Assembly (NCBI GenBank): GCA_017591395.1
Contig: WEDG01002553.1
Coordinates: 248,001 to 312,000 of the forward strand
Direction: 5' to 3'
Source of the DNA: Schistocephalus solidus
Taxonomy: Eukaryota > Platyhelminthes > Cestoda > Diphyllobothriidea > Diphyllobothriidae
DNA length: 64,000 nucleotides
The first letter of the stretch is position 1. Every line of letters starts with the position of its first letter. Made by a program: the position numbers and the translations under genes. Below the pieces are notes generated by a model, which saw only the letters and a program-made list of their open reading frames with translations, was not told where the DNA came from and searched no databases. Positions 21,971 through 33,290 of this stretch are shown piece after piece.

Positions 21971-22501
21971 AATGCTTGCAGTCGGCGGGTTATCCACTGA
22001 GGGACGAAGGAACCTTGCCTCGTTTGTGAAGACTGAGCGGTAGAACTGTGAAAAGTACTCGGCTTTTTCCCTGTTTTCAGAAATTTCGATGCCCACGGCA
22101 GTCTTAATCAGTGGTATTTGATGTTTATTCCTTGTACATCTACGGAGGTAACTGTAGACTAACTTTGGATTCTGCGTTGCCTTTTGCAGCAAAGTCTTCT
22201 CAAATTCTCTTCGCGTTTTAAGAATAAGGCTTCTCATTTTGTTTCTCTGTGTTTTATACTTATTAAAATAGGTGACTTGATTAGACTCACAATATTTTCT
22301 CCACAACTTGTGCTTCCTGTTTATTTCCCTTTTTAAGTTGCTGTCTAGCCACCCAGGACACTTGCTGTGATGGAAACTCGTTAGTGGGCAGTGGTTGTCC
22401 ATAAGTTGCAGAAGACCATTTCTGAAGGACTCCCGATCTTCGTTCACGGTGCTCGAAAACATTGAGGTCCAGTTGATGTCTGTTAAATCTGCTCGCATCT
22501 G

Positions 22502-23260
22502 TTAGAAGTTTCCTCGCCAAACGTTACGCCGTTTTTCCTCTAGAGCAGGCGCAACGGAGAATAAGGAGTAGTCCCAAATAAGCAACACATGATCACTACG
22601 ACCAATCGGAGGCATTGAAATAATCTCGTCAATGCTGCCTGACGTTTTCGTGAAAACCAGGTCAAGACAGTGAGCCCTTTGTCCTTCACGTGTTCTGGTG
22701 GGGAAAGGGACATGTTGTGTGAGGAGTGCCTTCAATGTCTTTTGCAGAAAACCATAATCAAAAGTCGATTTCGGGCATGATGATTGAAAATTGCTCCAGT
22801 TAATTCCTGGTGCGTTGAAGTCACCCATAATCATGACATTAGGTTGACTGGAGAAATTTTCTAATTGTTCCACTAAGTGGGTGTCCGCAACTCGGTCTAT
22901 CCTAGGTGGCCGATAGAAAATGAGGACATCCAGACATGGAGAGCCAAGCGCATTGATGTTCAACCATATGGCTTCCGTGCTGCACGCAAACTTGCTCATC
23001 TTGTCAGGCACTATTAGCACGTCTTTCACATACACAATTATTCCACCACCCTGTCGGTTTTCTCTGTCCCTCCGATATATTTGGTATCCAGACAATGTTA
23101 TTTCGCTATCTCGAATACTGCCAGACAGCTAGGTTTCGGTTACTACTATCACATCCGGAGATACTTCGGCAAGGCAAATTTTTAACTCATCAAGTTTTGA
23201 TAAAAGGCTTTGTGCATTTGTATACAAGCACTTCAATTTTGCGCCAACCAAATTTCCTGT
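22502..23260 (-). pseudogene. B1 endonuclease with a single nonsense codon
   Basis: From about 23250 the minus strand reads LKCLYTNAQSLLSKLDELK, SPDVIVVTET, then a TAG in place of the expected TGG Trp (23128-23130). From 23095 it runs open for 197 codons: RRDRENRQGGGIIVYV, the MIMGDFNAPGINW box, TREGQRAHCLDLVFTK and PIGRSDHVLLIWDY. All AP-endonuclease catalytic boxes (N, E in TET, GDFN, SDH) are present. Apart from the stop this domain looks intact, which suggests that B1 is relatively young. Confidence 0.85.
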
Positions 23261-23439
23261 TGCGTTTGTCAATTTTATGGGCCTAACTGCGTCTCCTCTA
23301 ACGTCAAGGTCGTATGTCTTTACCGTTTCTTGATGATTTTCGGTAACTCTGGTTTCTTTAGTGAGAACGCTGGGCGTTACGGAATCAGTTCTGACATCTC
23401 TTTGGGCAATTGATTCCCTGATGATTTTGGCGTTAGTGA

Positions 23440-24600
23440 GGTGGCTGCCGTTGTCCTTAGAACAATCGGTTGGTTCAATGGGAAATTTGTATTCTTTTAA
23501 ACTACCTTCTCCTTGAAAATAGCCAGATTTGTTCGCCAGCCTTCAGTCTTGATTGTAGTTCTAAGACAAGTTCCCGGCGTTTCAGCCTTTTCGCAGGGGA
23601 CTAGTACGGTTGAAAAAAAACCTCTTAATGCGAGTGACGGAGGTTAGTTTTTTGGATAGGATCGCTTTGATTTGGTTTTTGCTCTCTAGCATTATTTTTA
23701 GAGGTTGCGGTCGCGGCGTTCCTAGGCTGTCTTTAGACTTTTTGCCGATCCGGAATGCTTAAATAACTTTTACTTCCACGCCCGGTGAGAGCAACTGGTT
23801 TAGGAGGCCATTAAAAGAAGCAAGGTCTTCGGCGACACGGTCTTCAGGTCGGACTGCATTTGACTCTTGCAAACCCTGAATAACTAAACACTGTGGCCAA
23901 TCCTGGTGTTTGGAATTTTCACTTCCTCCTTAGTTCTTCTAAGGGGCACGAGAACGGTTTACAGAGCTCTCGTTGGGATTTAGTATACCTCTGACCATGC
24001 TCTCATCTGAAGACTTCGATGAATCCATCAGAGTTGATTGTGACTTTGTCCTCCTGTTGTGGTGTTTCCCCATTGCAGCTTGCCAAGCGTTTGTTTCTTC
24101 GGATTCAACTACGGGCTCTTTAGAACACCCAAGATAGCAGGATGAGATTTGTGGTTTGCTCTGGTCGTCGTCCGTAAGATTCAGAGACTGTGTTCGTGTT
24201 ATCCGGTTGTTATGGGTATTCGCGTCCGAACATTGTGAGCTGTAACAAGTTGTAGTTTTTGATACTTTTGGTGCTTTAGTCACTGCCTTTTTAACTGAAA
24301 TATTGCTAAGCGTATTTCTTCGAGTGATGTTATCTTGCAAGAGCTTCCTTAAGTCTGCAAGCTCATTTCCAGTTTTTGAACTCTTAGTAAAATATAAGAA
24401 CATCCAACGCAAGATTCGTCCTCGTAGCCGACGGATTTGGCTGCCGTTACGCTTTTTGTGCGCTTTGCTGGTTTTTGGTTGTAAGTATAAACTGATTGAG
24501 TGCCAGTCGTGGATGTCGAAGCCAGCTCAACAGGCTTTTCTTTTAAAGGAAGTTCCGTGACTGGTTCTTTTGCTAGCAAACAATTGTTTTGAGTCCATGA
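23440..24600 (-). pseudogene. B1 ORF1
   Basis: Two open pieces on the minus strand, 24579-24349 and 24412-23939. The first ends in VGYEDESCVGCSYILLRVQK, a short motif with two Cys followed by a heptad-like LELADLRKLL stretch (coiled coil). The second is Ser/Lys-rich. After 23939 frames are broken, with KNNAREQKPNQSDPI-type basic sequence near 23680. The YEDE-C-GC motif also opens ORF1 in A3 and A4. The expected function is an RNA-binding chaperone of the LINE particle, by analogy only. Confidence 0.65.
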
Positions 24601-25084
24601 ATGTTAAAACACTGCGTAAAAGTATGTTCTCCTTTGTGCGTGTAACGAAACTTTCCGACTGGCTTTGGAGTATGGCGAGTATTTAATGCAATATGAGTAA
24701 AAATGTTTAAACTTGTTCAAAAACGCTTTTGAAAAATACTATAAACGGTATGATGGATATTCAGGAACGACTCAGCCATTCGGAGATGTCGAAGGTCCTG
24801 GATAACTTCAGATCTTCATGAGGATGTACACGTTTGGTTCCCTGAGTGATTGTCAGCTTTAATTGATGCAGAGCCTGCGAAGTCAACTTGAATAAGATGA
24901 TAAACAAATTCCAATTTAATGCCGTTTTATGATGAATTTCGGCACAAGAAAGAATTCCAGATGAGCAGGAAGCAAGTAAGTAGGTGCAGTTGAAACAGTT
25001 GTCCGGAAAAGTCCTAGTGAAGTGGTAAGGAAGATCAAATTGTCCAAGTTGAAGAACAAATAAGTGGTGGTGCTAATAGGTTCT

Positions 25085-26640
25085 TCTGGACAGTAGACAA
25101 AGACTAGGGTCTGAAGCAGGGGCATTTAACTGAGCAAGGAACGGGCATTTAGAACGAACAGTTTAAGTGGGCATGGTGGTTGTTTTTTAGGGAGAGCGGC
25201 TAATTAATCCAGTGGTTCACGGGCCACTGAACATAGGGTCCGGGTGCTCCCGCCCTAAACAGGAAAAAAGGTGGGATCATAGGTGCCTGATGTTGGTGAA
25301 GGGGAGTTATATATGGAAATGGAAATGACACACAGGGGAACTGAGCACAACTGCTAGCTATTGGGGCATTACCGGGAAATCCTTGGACAGGATACGGCAA
25401 AGTATTACTACTAAGGTGACATAGAAGGTCAGGTGAGTCTAGTAGTCCAGCAGGACCCTTTGTATTGACAGACAACTGGGGAAACGACCGTAGAGAAAAT
25501 TGGCTGCGGGGTGGGGAATGCACTGTTGTGAGTGGCACAGAAGCACTATTTTGGGCGAGAATGCTTGTATGTTTCGTTTATCAGACTCAGTATGAGGTCT
25601 GGGTGATAACTGCAAATTCGATTTTGTTGGGATGGGGATGTTTTTGGGAGAAATAGGCGATCGTAGCGGAGTATTTTTCGTGGAGAGGCTAAATTTTTGC
25701 GGTTTTCGAGTGGTTGATAATTTAGCCGGACTTGTCTTTGAGCTAGATTTCTGCGTTGTTTTACCAGGAGTAACTGGTAAACTTGGTATGCAGGAGGTAT
25801 AGGAGGAGTACTGCGGTCTCGAGAACGAAAAAAGGAAGTTATGTTTTCTTGGGATCCCAAAAGATGATCAAGGTCGGTTTCCGTGCAGTGTAAGCTGGGG
25901 ATTCAGATGGCGAAACCGTAGATGAAATCGGAAGCGATTTGTTCAACATGGCAACAGTGGTAGTCATTTCTCTGTTGCTTGTCGAATATTTAAAAATTTG
26001 CAGTTTTCTCTGCGTTGGTGTGAGGTCAGGGGAAACCGAGGAATGCCATTTTTGACAAAATTCTGTACTAATCTCCTTCCTAGAGAGTATGAAGTCAACT
26101 TCTATCAAAGAAAAGAGCGTGACTAATATGGGGGCATTACGACTGAGCGAGTGGAGTCGTTTAGCATACGCGACTCGGAATCCCAAGCCACTGCTTTCCA
26201 GAAACAAACGCGCGCCGTCGAAAGCATATATGTAACTAGGAATATTACGCAGTATAAAATTATGCTTGCGTTTTATCCTTTCTTCGGTTTCAGAGCTAAT
26301 TATCCCAATGACTTGAAACGCCTGTTGGATAACTGCGTCAGAGGCATTGGTTATAGTTCTTTAAGCAAAAAATCTACTAATTCGTCAGACGACGATCGAT
26401 TAACGCAGGAAGAGGTATAGGCTTGGGCAATCAGAGGATCAAGAGGTTCCAGAGTTACCAAAGGGATTTAAGAGTTTACAATATTTACAGATGGCTGCGA
26501 AGTCTCGCATACGCTAGATAGGTTCCCTTCCATTACTCTATTACTCAAGGATGGAGGGGAAGCTGCAACCATTCGTCTTTTTGCGAGTCGCTTGCGGGAC
26601 ATCGTAAGCTAGATGACGGAATTTTTGTTTACTTAATAGA
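25085..26640 (-). mobile_element. Family-A LINE, 5' part (A2)
   Basis: This is the 5' part of the family-A element whose 3' part is A1. Positions 25085-26438 repeat 18910-20264 in the same orientation (1354 versus 1355 bp, similar along the whole length, with stretches of 150 bp or more identical). From 26439 to about 26640 it supplies the ORF1 N-terminus that A1 lacks. It ends on the low side at 25085, exactly where B1's 5' end begins, inside the first codons of the endonuclease. Confidence 0.8.
25200..26602 (-). pseudogene. Family-A ORF1 with N-terminus (A2)
   Basis: The likely start ATG is at 26600-26602, giving a basic N-terminus MSRKRLAKRRMVAASPPSLS. After one stop it continues IPLVTLEPLDPLIAQAYTSS and, across 26438, into SSSDELVDFLLKE and the ETEERIKRKHNFILRNIPSY core shared with A1. 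The C-terminal Ser/Pro-rich region follows in broken frames. The fact that the reading passes through 26438 shows that 26439-26640 is the true 5' continuation of this LINE family. Confidence 0.75.
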
Positions 26641-27784
26641 AAATAGTGGGTTAATAATTTACAAGAGTATACTTAAATAGGCTAAACTGGCAGGTGATTT
26701 CAAACAGTTAATAGAAAACGACAAACCGAGCACAATTTTTACCACATTTATGCAAAGTGCAACTAATTAGTTCAATTGATTATATGGCCACCACAAATAA
26801 TATGGAGCTTTTTTAACTAAAAATTAATAGACAGTTCAATGCTTAGGGCAATAAATATGGTAAAAATAATCCGTTCACTTATCTTTAAAAATCGGTCCAC
26901 GCGCCCTTGACCTTGACTTCTTTGCCAAATTCATTCGGAATATTTTTCGTAGGTAAACTGGAGTTAGGGAAATGACTGATCATTGATGGTGACTAAGACA
27001 ACATAATCAATTCACTATGCTTGTCTGCATCCGCAACCTGTTCAATTATTGGTTTCTCAGTCCAATAAAATATTCTGTCGTGTTTCAAATCCCCAAATCA
27101 AAGGCAAATTTGTAACCGTAATCTCTGAGTTACACTTCAAGACACGGGGAGGGGAAATATATCTTCAAATATCACCAATAACTACACTTGGGAACTTGCA
27201 TTTACCGTTGTATACCATTCCACACCAAACTAGATTGCCGCACACGATGCCCTTCCTCTAACGGAAATGAAGAATAACTACTTTAGAAGGATGTTCTGTA
27301 GTGATTAAGCCTGTCAAGGAGGATATGTTAGTATTTGCCTCGCCTTCAGGTGGTGGTTGGAATTTGGTCAGAGACGTTCCTTAAAACATCGGTAGGGTAT
27401 AAATGGGATGCCATTAAAACAATTGGATGTGCACCAAGGTTTACGTGTCAAGAAGTCCTTGATCATTTTGACCTCGCTAAAAATCGAGCTTTTCATCTTG
27501 ATTTTGAATTTGACAGTGTCCTTAAATTTGAAATGATTGGTATTGTGAGGTAACGGGCCCACACACTTACGTGAACTCAGAATGAGGTGCTTGTGATTTT
27601 ATGTCAATTTGACTAGCCTATGCCTATTCTAACACCATCGTTCACACTCCGCTGACATTCAATCACTAATTCCTTTGTCTGCGCTCAAAAATTCCCATAA
27701 ACTTTAGCAGTGGTTTCCAAAATGGTACCAACCCATATTGATTGTCTAAAAATAATTTTGGAATCAGCAAGTTGGAATTAATAA
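26641..27784. other. No recognised gene
   Basis: AT-rich sequence without LINE motifs in any frame. Open stretches of 64-72 codons at 27049-27261 and 27335-27562 show no known motif. Part of 26641-26900 could be the 5' UTR of the family-A element. Confidence 0.4.
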
Positions 27785-28110
27785 GAGGTCAAGCTCTATC
27801 CTTTGAGTTATAGGCAGATGCGCGGAGACTTGATACAAACCTTCCGTATCGTGCGTGGCATGGATTGTGCCCTCCTATGTGATGACGTTTTCCAACTTGC
27901 CACTACGAATAATCTCCCAGGTCATCCATTCAAACTAAGTGTGCCCCAATTAAGATTGGATTTGAGGAAGTATTTTTTTCACCAACCGTTTCGTGGAACT
28001 GTGAAATAACCTACCTGAGGCGATTGTATTGTCCCAGTCTGTGGATCCATTCAAACATCGGCTTGGCATACATATTTTTTTGTATATTTGAAGAGTTACA
28101 GGCATTGCCC
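27785..28110 (+). mobile_element. Family-B LINE 3' fragment B2
   Basis: A plus-strand, strongly 5'-truncated family-B copy. It encodes PLSYRQMRGDLIQTFRIVRG and LPGHPFKLSVPQLRLDLRK, matching the C-terminus of B1 (20740-20560), then a 3' UTR. It lies tail to tail with B3. A stop at about 28006 replaces the WNALPE motif. Confidence 0.75.
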
Positions 28111-28269
28111 TTGATGACCCTATTAATGTAAAGTTATCATTGCATGTGTACAGTCAATATAAAATGGTGTACATTTAAAAATGTTTGAGTCAAAGCATAA
28201 CATAACTTCAAATGCGTTTTCACAGCCATAGGTGAAACATTGTGGAAGAAAAGTAGAGCCCGAAATATT

Positions 28270-29900
28270 TTAAAAGGCTTGTTTTAAGTAATCATGTTGT
28301 GACAGTCGTCTTTTGTCAAATATAATGCCATCAAGCCTTCTTTTACAATCCTTTATGCTGTCAGAGGTAACCGTCTCGCTTAGTAACGAGTTCCAAGGAC
28401 GTACCACTCGTTGGCTGAAAGAAAACTTTCTGAGGTTCAATCGCGTGCGTTCGCTATTAACCTCGTAAGGATGACCACGCAGATGAGTTTTGCAGGCAAA
28501 GTCGAAGAAATCCTCCGATACCAGGGAGGAATCATGGCCCCGGATAATCCGGAATGTCCAGAGCAGGCTATACCGCAAGTGTCTGTAGGAAAAAGTAAAT
28601 AAGTCTAGCTTCTTCAACCTGTCTTCGTACGGTAAAGTCTTAAGTCCGTCAACCATCTTCGTTGTTCTCCGTTGCACCTGTTCGAGGAGGTCAACATCTT
28701 TCTTTATCCACGGTATCCAGGCTGGTATTCCGTAATCTAAATGCGGTCTCACAAAGACGCCATAGACCTTTCCGAAGAGATCATGGGCAAATATTTTAAA
28801 TGCACGTCTGATCCAATGTAGTGTACATGTTGCCTTCTGGACTGCTTTCTCACAGTGTTCTGAGAGCATCAAATTCGCAGTTGTCCACATGCCCAGATCT
28901 TTGTATGTTTCTACCTCTTTCAATGCAGTGCCATTAATAAAGTAATGGTGTCTCAGATATACTTTTCAACCGGCGCTTATGTGTAGGATCACGCACTTGG
29001 ATACATTAAACTTAAGAAGCCACCTAGCCGACCAGGCACTTAGTTTGTCGATATTCGATTGTAACCCTTTTGTGTCATCAGCGCAGCTGACTTCATTCCA
29101 TATTTTAATGTCATCTGCAAACATGAAAGCTTCACAATCTAGGTCATTGAGACAGTCGTTCACGTAGATTAGGAAGAGTAGGGGCCCAAAACAGAACCCT
29201 GTGGAACACCACTTTCCACTTTTGCCCATTCTGAGCTAGAGTTTCCAACAACAACCCTTTGTACTCTGAAAGACAATAAACTCTTGATCCAATTGAAAAG
29301 TTTTCCTTGAATTCCTTCTTTTCAAATCGTCTGTAAAAGAAGCCCGTGTGGTACACTATCAAAGGCCTTTTTGAAGTCAAAAAATACAAAATCTACTGCA
29401 TGACCCTTACCTGTGGTCTTTGTTCATTTCTCGTGTGACTGAAGGGCACTCATGAGACAGGAACTTCCTGGACAGAAGCCGTGTTGGGCATCGCATAGGA
29501 TTTCGTTGTTTTGCAGATAGCGCATTAAATGCTTCTTGATAATACGCTCCATTATTTTACACGTTATGCAAGTTAAACTTACAGGGCAGTAATTTTGCAC
29601 AGTCAAGTCGTGAACCTCCTTTATAGATCGGGGCGATAAATGCGCACTTCCATTCTTCCGGGAGTTTGCTTTCTTCAAAGGACTTTTGGAATATGATGGA
29701 CAGTGGTACACACAGTTCGTTAGCAAGTTCCCTTAGTGCTAATGCAGGAATTTTATCTGGCCCAGGCGACTTGGCAGTCTTTATACGGAGTAATTCGGTT
29801 TCAACTATGGTTTGTGAAAAGTCTAGGTCTAGGTCCTCTGCTGTAGATGAGGATGAGGTGGAGGAGTAAGGGAAAGGGGAGTACACATTGGTTGACAAAC
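28270..29900 (-). pseudogene. B3 reverse transcriptase and C-terminus
   Basis: Blocks on the minus strand are TAKSPGPDKIPALALRELAN and LPEEWKCAFIAPIYKGGSR (29810-29630), a CKIMERIIKKHLMRYLQNN piece (about 29570-29510), DAQHGFCPGSSC, FKKAFDSVPHGLL (broken, about 29370), GPLLFLIYVNDCLNDLDCEA, FMFADDIKIWNEV (FADD at 29110-29121) and an open 217-codon C-terminal stretch, 28923-28270. The last contains RPHLDYGIPAWIPWIKKD, RGHPYEVNSERTRLNLRKF and VVRPWNSLLSETV. Frameshifts occur near 29620, 29400 and 28970. Confidence 0.8.
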
Positions 29901-30025
29901 TGTTTGAATAGCAGCAAAATTATTAGGCTCTCTAGTGAAGACGGTCTGGAAGAATTTGGAAAGGAGAGATGCTTTAACCTGGTCGTCGGTCTCCAGTTTT
30001 CCGTCTACACACCTAAGGGCAGGAA

Positions 30026-31080
30026 TCATTTCCTGAATTCTCTTTGTACTCCGTATGTAGCCATATAGCATTTGGGGTGTTCCAACGATTTTTGCAGTAT
30101 GTTTAGCTCAAACTTCCTCCGCAGCTTAGTAGCCTCACATTTACAAACGATGCGTTTCTGCTTATATTCCCGTAAGTGAGCATCGGAGCCGGTTTGTCTG
30201 TAACGCCTCCAGAAGCGATTTCTTTTTTTGAAAGGGGCCTGCAAGTTTGAGTTTATCGACTTTGGGCGGTTTGTGGTTGTCTTTCTCCTGAGAGGATAGT
30301 TGAGGTAAACAATCCTTTTCAATAACGAACTCAATGTCGTCCAATCTTTATTGGTTTCACCATGTAGTTCTGTTTCCCAGGATATCACTAACAGTTGTCT
30401 TCTCATAAGTGAGTTGTCCCCCTTCCAAATGTTTCTTACCCAAGTATCGGGGAAATTTGATTTGGAAAACAGTGAGTACTCGAAGCACAGTGTAATGTGA
30501 TCACTTGATCCTAATGGCGGTCGATCCTGTAGGTCTAGCACATTTTCCTCATCTCGGGTAAACATCAGGTCAAAAAAAGTCTGACTTTTGTCATTCTCTC
30601 GTCCAGGTTCCAAAGGTGACAAACTGAGAGAGAAGTTTGTCTGTTGCCCATTGTAGTAGTTTGTGGTTGAAGTTATCTGGCATTCCCTGCGCAGTCCATG
30701 TTTTCCAGTCAATATCAGGAGCGTTAAAATCCTCAACCATGAGGACATCTTTCTTCTCGCTGGCTTTGTAGAGTACCGTTATGAAAATGAGATCCTGATC
30801 GGAAGTCTAATAAGGCGAACGGTACAAAACCGATATCGTCAGTGGTCTGGAATACTTAGCAGATATAGTAATGCTTAAGACTTCCACATCGCGTAATGGA
30901 ATATGTATGTCAGCCATTGCGGTCAGCTTGCGAGTGACATAAACTATGACTCCTCCTCCTCGACTTGGTCTATCACTCCTGAATTGCTGATATCCTCTGA
31001 GTGATATTTCGGAATCAGTAATTTTTGCAGTTAGCCACGTTTTAGTGAAAGCCATAACGTCTGGTATAATTTCGTCAACA
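30026..31080 (-). pseudogene. B3 endonuclease and linker
   Basis: 31055-30807 reads TKTWLTAKITDSEISLRGYQ and RSDRPSRGGGVIVYVTRKLT, the substrate-binding part of the endonuclease. After a frameshift, 30748-30026 (240 codons) carries SQTFFDLMFTRDEENVLDL, PPLGSSDHITLCFEYSLF with the catalytic SDH, and a basic linker (FKKRNRFWRRYRQTGSDAHL). The GDFN box is present near 30720 as a broken NAPDIDW-type reading. The domain is intact except for these frame breaks. Confidence 0.75.
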
Positions 31081-31086
31081 ACGTTT

Positions 31087-32345
31087 CTAAGGTCGTCCAG
31101 CTTTTAACAGGCTTTGTACCTTTGCGGAGATGACTTTCAATGATCGATTCTTCGGGGAGACCCAGCCTTCATTGTTACAGGTTTTAGCTACAGGAAGGAC
31201 ACATTTATCTGGACTATTTGACCGTCTTTGATTTTCAGCCGTTTCTCTCCTCTGCCAATTCTCTCCATCAATTCTTTCCGCAGTTCCCTCATTTTTCAGC
31301 CGTTCCCTCGGCTCGTAGTCCAGCTGAAAAAACACTTGTTTGTGCGATCCCCGTAAGGTCCTTCTTCCTTCTAACAGAAGTGCTGCCTGGGTTTCATTTT
31401 AATTTTATTTATTTATTGCCAGTTTACAGCGGGAGCGCTAACGCATCCACCGACAGGGAAACAGGCCCCAGAAAACTGCCAGCGCCCACCAGGCCGCACG
31501 AGCCATGGTTTGCCAAAGCTTGGCATAGCATATGCACACAATCCTAAAGGCCCAGAAGGGTCCCACGGATACAGCCCTGCAATTAGCTCAGGCCACTTTA
31601 CCCTTCAAAGGCGGGGTAACCATTCAGTTAATGATTGAGAGGTACTACCCTTTTCTAAAATAATTTTTACAGGCCTTGGGGATATTCTCATGTCGCGGCT
31701 GGGGTCTGCTTTGCCTAGTCGGAAAGCTTTTTGCACGGTGTAAATTTCCCCTTTCTTCAGGACTGCACTACCATGTTCATGAAGAAGATCTAGATCGTGT
31801 GTCATGCGTTCCATCGAAATGCAGGACGTGGATTCTGGGACACCCCTTATTACGATATTTCGTTTACGATTTATGGGCAAGGTCTTAATTTGCCCGCCCT
31901 CGCTACGGTGTGAGTTCACAGAGGTGGCGTTACTCGTATATGCTGGCACTTCAATATGAGAGTGATTTTTGTCCAGTGCTTGGATTCTGGGACTTACATT
32001 TTTGGATGAGATATTACCTTTGTCTTCTGAAACTCGTTTCTTTATTTTCTGGGATCCCTGCCGGTTGCCCTCTTTCCTTACTGGATACTGTTTAGAAGCT
32101 ACATTGAGCTCCGTAGACGTAGCGTTATCTTCCTTGTTGGATGTGATGGCTACGGAAGCTGTGCTTGCGTATGTGCATTTGTTTTCCTCATGTTCCATCG
32201 TTAGGGACTGCTTCTTTTCGGGCAAATTTTGAGGAAGTTTCTTTAACTTCTCTATCTCCATCTTCAGCACCTGCATATCCTTTTCAATCTCCGAAATTTT
32301 TGAAGAAGTTTAAAGCATGTCGTTTTTGCATATGTTGCAGAACCA
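31087..32345 (-). pseudogene. B3 ORF1 with insertion
   Basis: The minus strand reads a VCNICKND Cys motif near 32330, then (from 32276) MQVLKMEIEKLKKLPQNL, a coiled coil, a Ser/Asn-rich spacer, RNIVIRGVPESTSCISMERM, KAFRLGKADPSRDMRISPRP and VKIILEKG. A 260-bp insert follows, after which TQAALLLEGRRTLRG to FFQLDYEPRERLKNEGTAER resumes at 31388-31270. This is the LINE ORF1 layout of coiled coil, RRM-like core (IRGVPE ... RPVKI) and basic tail. The product would coat LINE RNA. Confidence 0.75.
31393..31655 (-). mobile_element. SINE-like insertion with a family-A LINE tail
   Basis: This segment interrupts B3 ORF1 between the KIILEKG and TQAALLL codons. On the minus strand it starts near GGGTAGTACC, has a GC-rich body unlike the LINEs, and ends CTGTAAACTGGCAATAAA followed by TAAATAAAATT. 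The last 25 or so bases match the 3' terminus of family-A LINEs (A3 33717-33752, A4 42546-42570). A short element that shares its 3' tail with a LINE is typical of a SINE mobilised by that LINE. No clear pol III boxes were found and the 5' limit is approximate. Confidence 0.55.
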
Positions 32346-33015
32346 CGAAGACTATGTGACTAATTTATCTTAACAATCTCAGTGTACAACGTAAATCTGC
32401 CTGCATTCACTTGACTGTAACTTCTTCACATTGCTTCTTATTCTTGCTATTTTTATGTAACAAATAGGAATTTTAAAGGCATAAGCCTATTTTCCTCAAA
32501 TACACTGAACTTAAAAAGCCTCCCTTGAGATGGCTCACTCATCCTATTGACATCATTCAATCGCTATTCTGTTAGCTGTTCTTTTACAAGAAACTAACTG
32601 CTCACACAGCTATGCAAAGCTTTCGCATTGATATCGCGTTTTACTTCACCAATGGCAACAGGGTGATGTTGTCCCAGTGTCGAGCAGGTGTCAGCAAGCT
32701 TTCCGTTATTAATGCACGCTCAACTGGCTGGACAAGATTGGTGCAGGTTTGGCCTTTCTGTTAGATTTTCCAAACCATGAAATACCCTCCTCGGAGATGC
32801 TTTAATGTCAACATTAGTTCAACGCTTTAAATAACCCTTGAAAACTTCATATTCCCAAATGTGCCAGAATGACGAAGGGATTGAATCTAGTCCTTCAAAC
32901 TCACGCTCCGATAGTCCTTTCGGAACAATTGCAACCCAAACGTCTTTTCTCTACACCATACTTAATTTTACGTTGCAAGTAGCGTACTCGAAGGCATATG
33001 CCCAGTTTTTTTGGA
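32346..33015 (+). mobile_element. Family-B 3'-tail remnants
   Basis: Two short plus-strand pieces. 32470-32515 carries GGCATAAGCCTATTTTCCTC. 32940-33015 carries CACCATACTTAATTTTACGT, then GTACTCGAAGGCATATGCCC, and matches the 3' end of B1 (reverse of 20279-20345). Nothing else recognisable lies between them. They show repeated, heavily truncated family-B insertions. Confidence 0.6.
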
Positions 33016-33115
33016 AAAATTATAATATTGTATTTAATGTCAATTTACAGGCACGATCAGACGAAATATGAAGTGTGGGTCAGGCTAGCAGTGAATTTAA
33101 GTGAAATGGTATGTT
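33016..33115 (-). mobile_element. Family-A 3'-tail remnant
   Basis: The plus strand reads TATTTAATGTCAATTTACAGGC and a GCTAGCAGTGAA stretch, matching A1's end (15829-15895) in the same orientation. It is therefore a minus-strand family-A 3' terminus of about 100 bp, directly against a plus-strand family-B tail. Confidence 0.6.
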
Positions 33116-33224
33116 GCTCCGATGGGAATTTGGACCAGTTTATCGATATTATCTCTATGGGAAAGACCGCGGTAAGACACAAAGTTCCAATAGCACTGGA
33201 TCAATCTGTAAATAGATTCACGTT

Positions 33225-33290
33225 AAAAACATGGTACTCAAAGGCTTATGCCTATTTCCTTCAATAAATTGATTGGAATGAATTAAAAAT
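33225..33290 (+). mobile_element. Family-B 3'-tail remnant
   Basis: It holds GTACTCAAAGGCTTATGCC, then TATTTCCTTCAATAAATTGA, nearly identical to the B1 terminus. The body is missing. Confidence 0.7.

Larger units (their letters stand above)
20265..25084 (-). mobile_element. Family-B LINE B1, inserted in family-A LINE
   Basis: A 4.8-kb minus-strand CR1-like LINE, the best preserved in the window. It carries a 5' UTR (about 25084-24600), ORF1 (24579-23440), endonuclease (23260-22502), linker, RT and C-terminus (22498-20437) and a 3' tail with TGCCTATTTCCCTCAATAAA at about 20298-20279. Known lesions are a stop in ETW (23128-23130), a frameshift near 21810 and a stop before SGVPQGS (about 21354). 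Its ends abut a 1.35-kb direct duplication of the family-A LINE. Confidence 0.85.
28111..32345 (-). mobile_element. Family-B-like LINE B3
   Basis: A minus-strand CR1-like LINE with ORF1 (32345-31087), endonuclease (31080-30480), linker (30480-29900), RT and C-terminus (29898-28270) and a short 3' UTR. It is related to B1 but diverged throughout, so it is a separate subfamily. ORF1 is split by a roughly 260-bp insertion (31393-31655). Several frameshifts lie in the endonuclease and RT. The catalytic FADD is kept. Confidence 0.8.
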
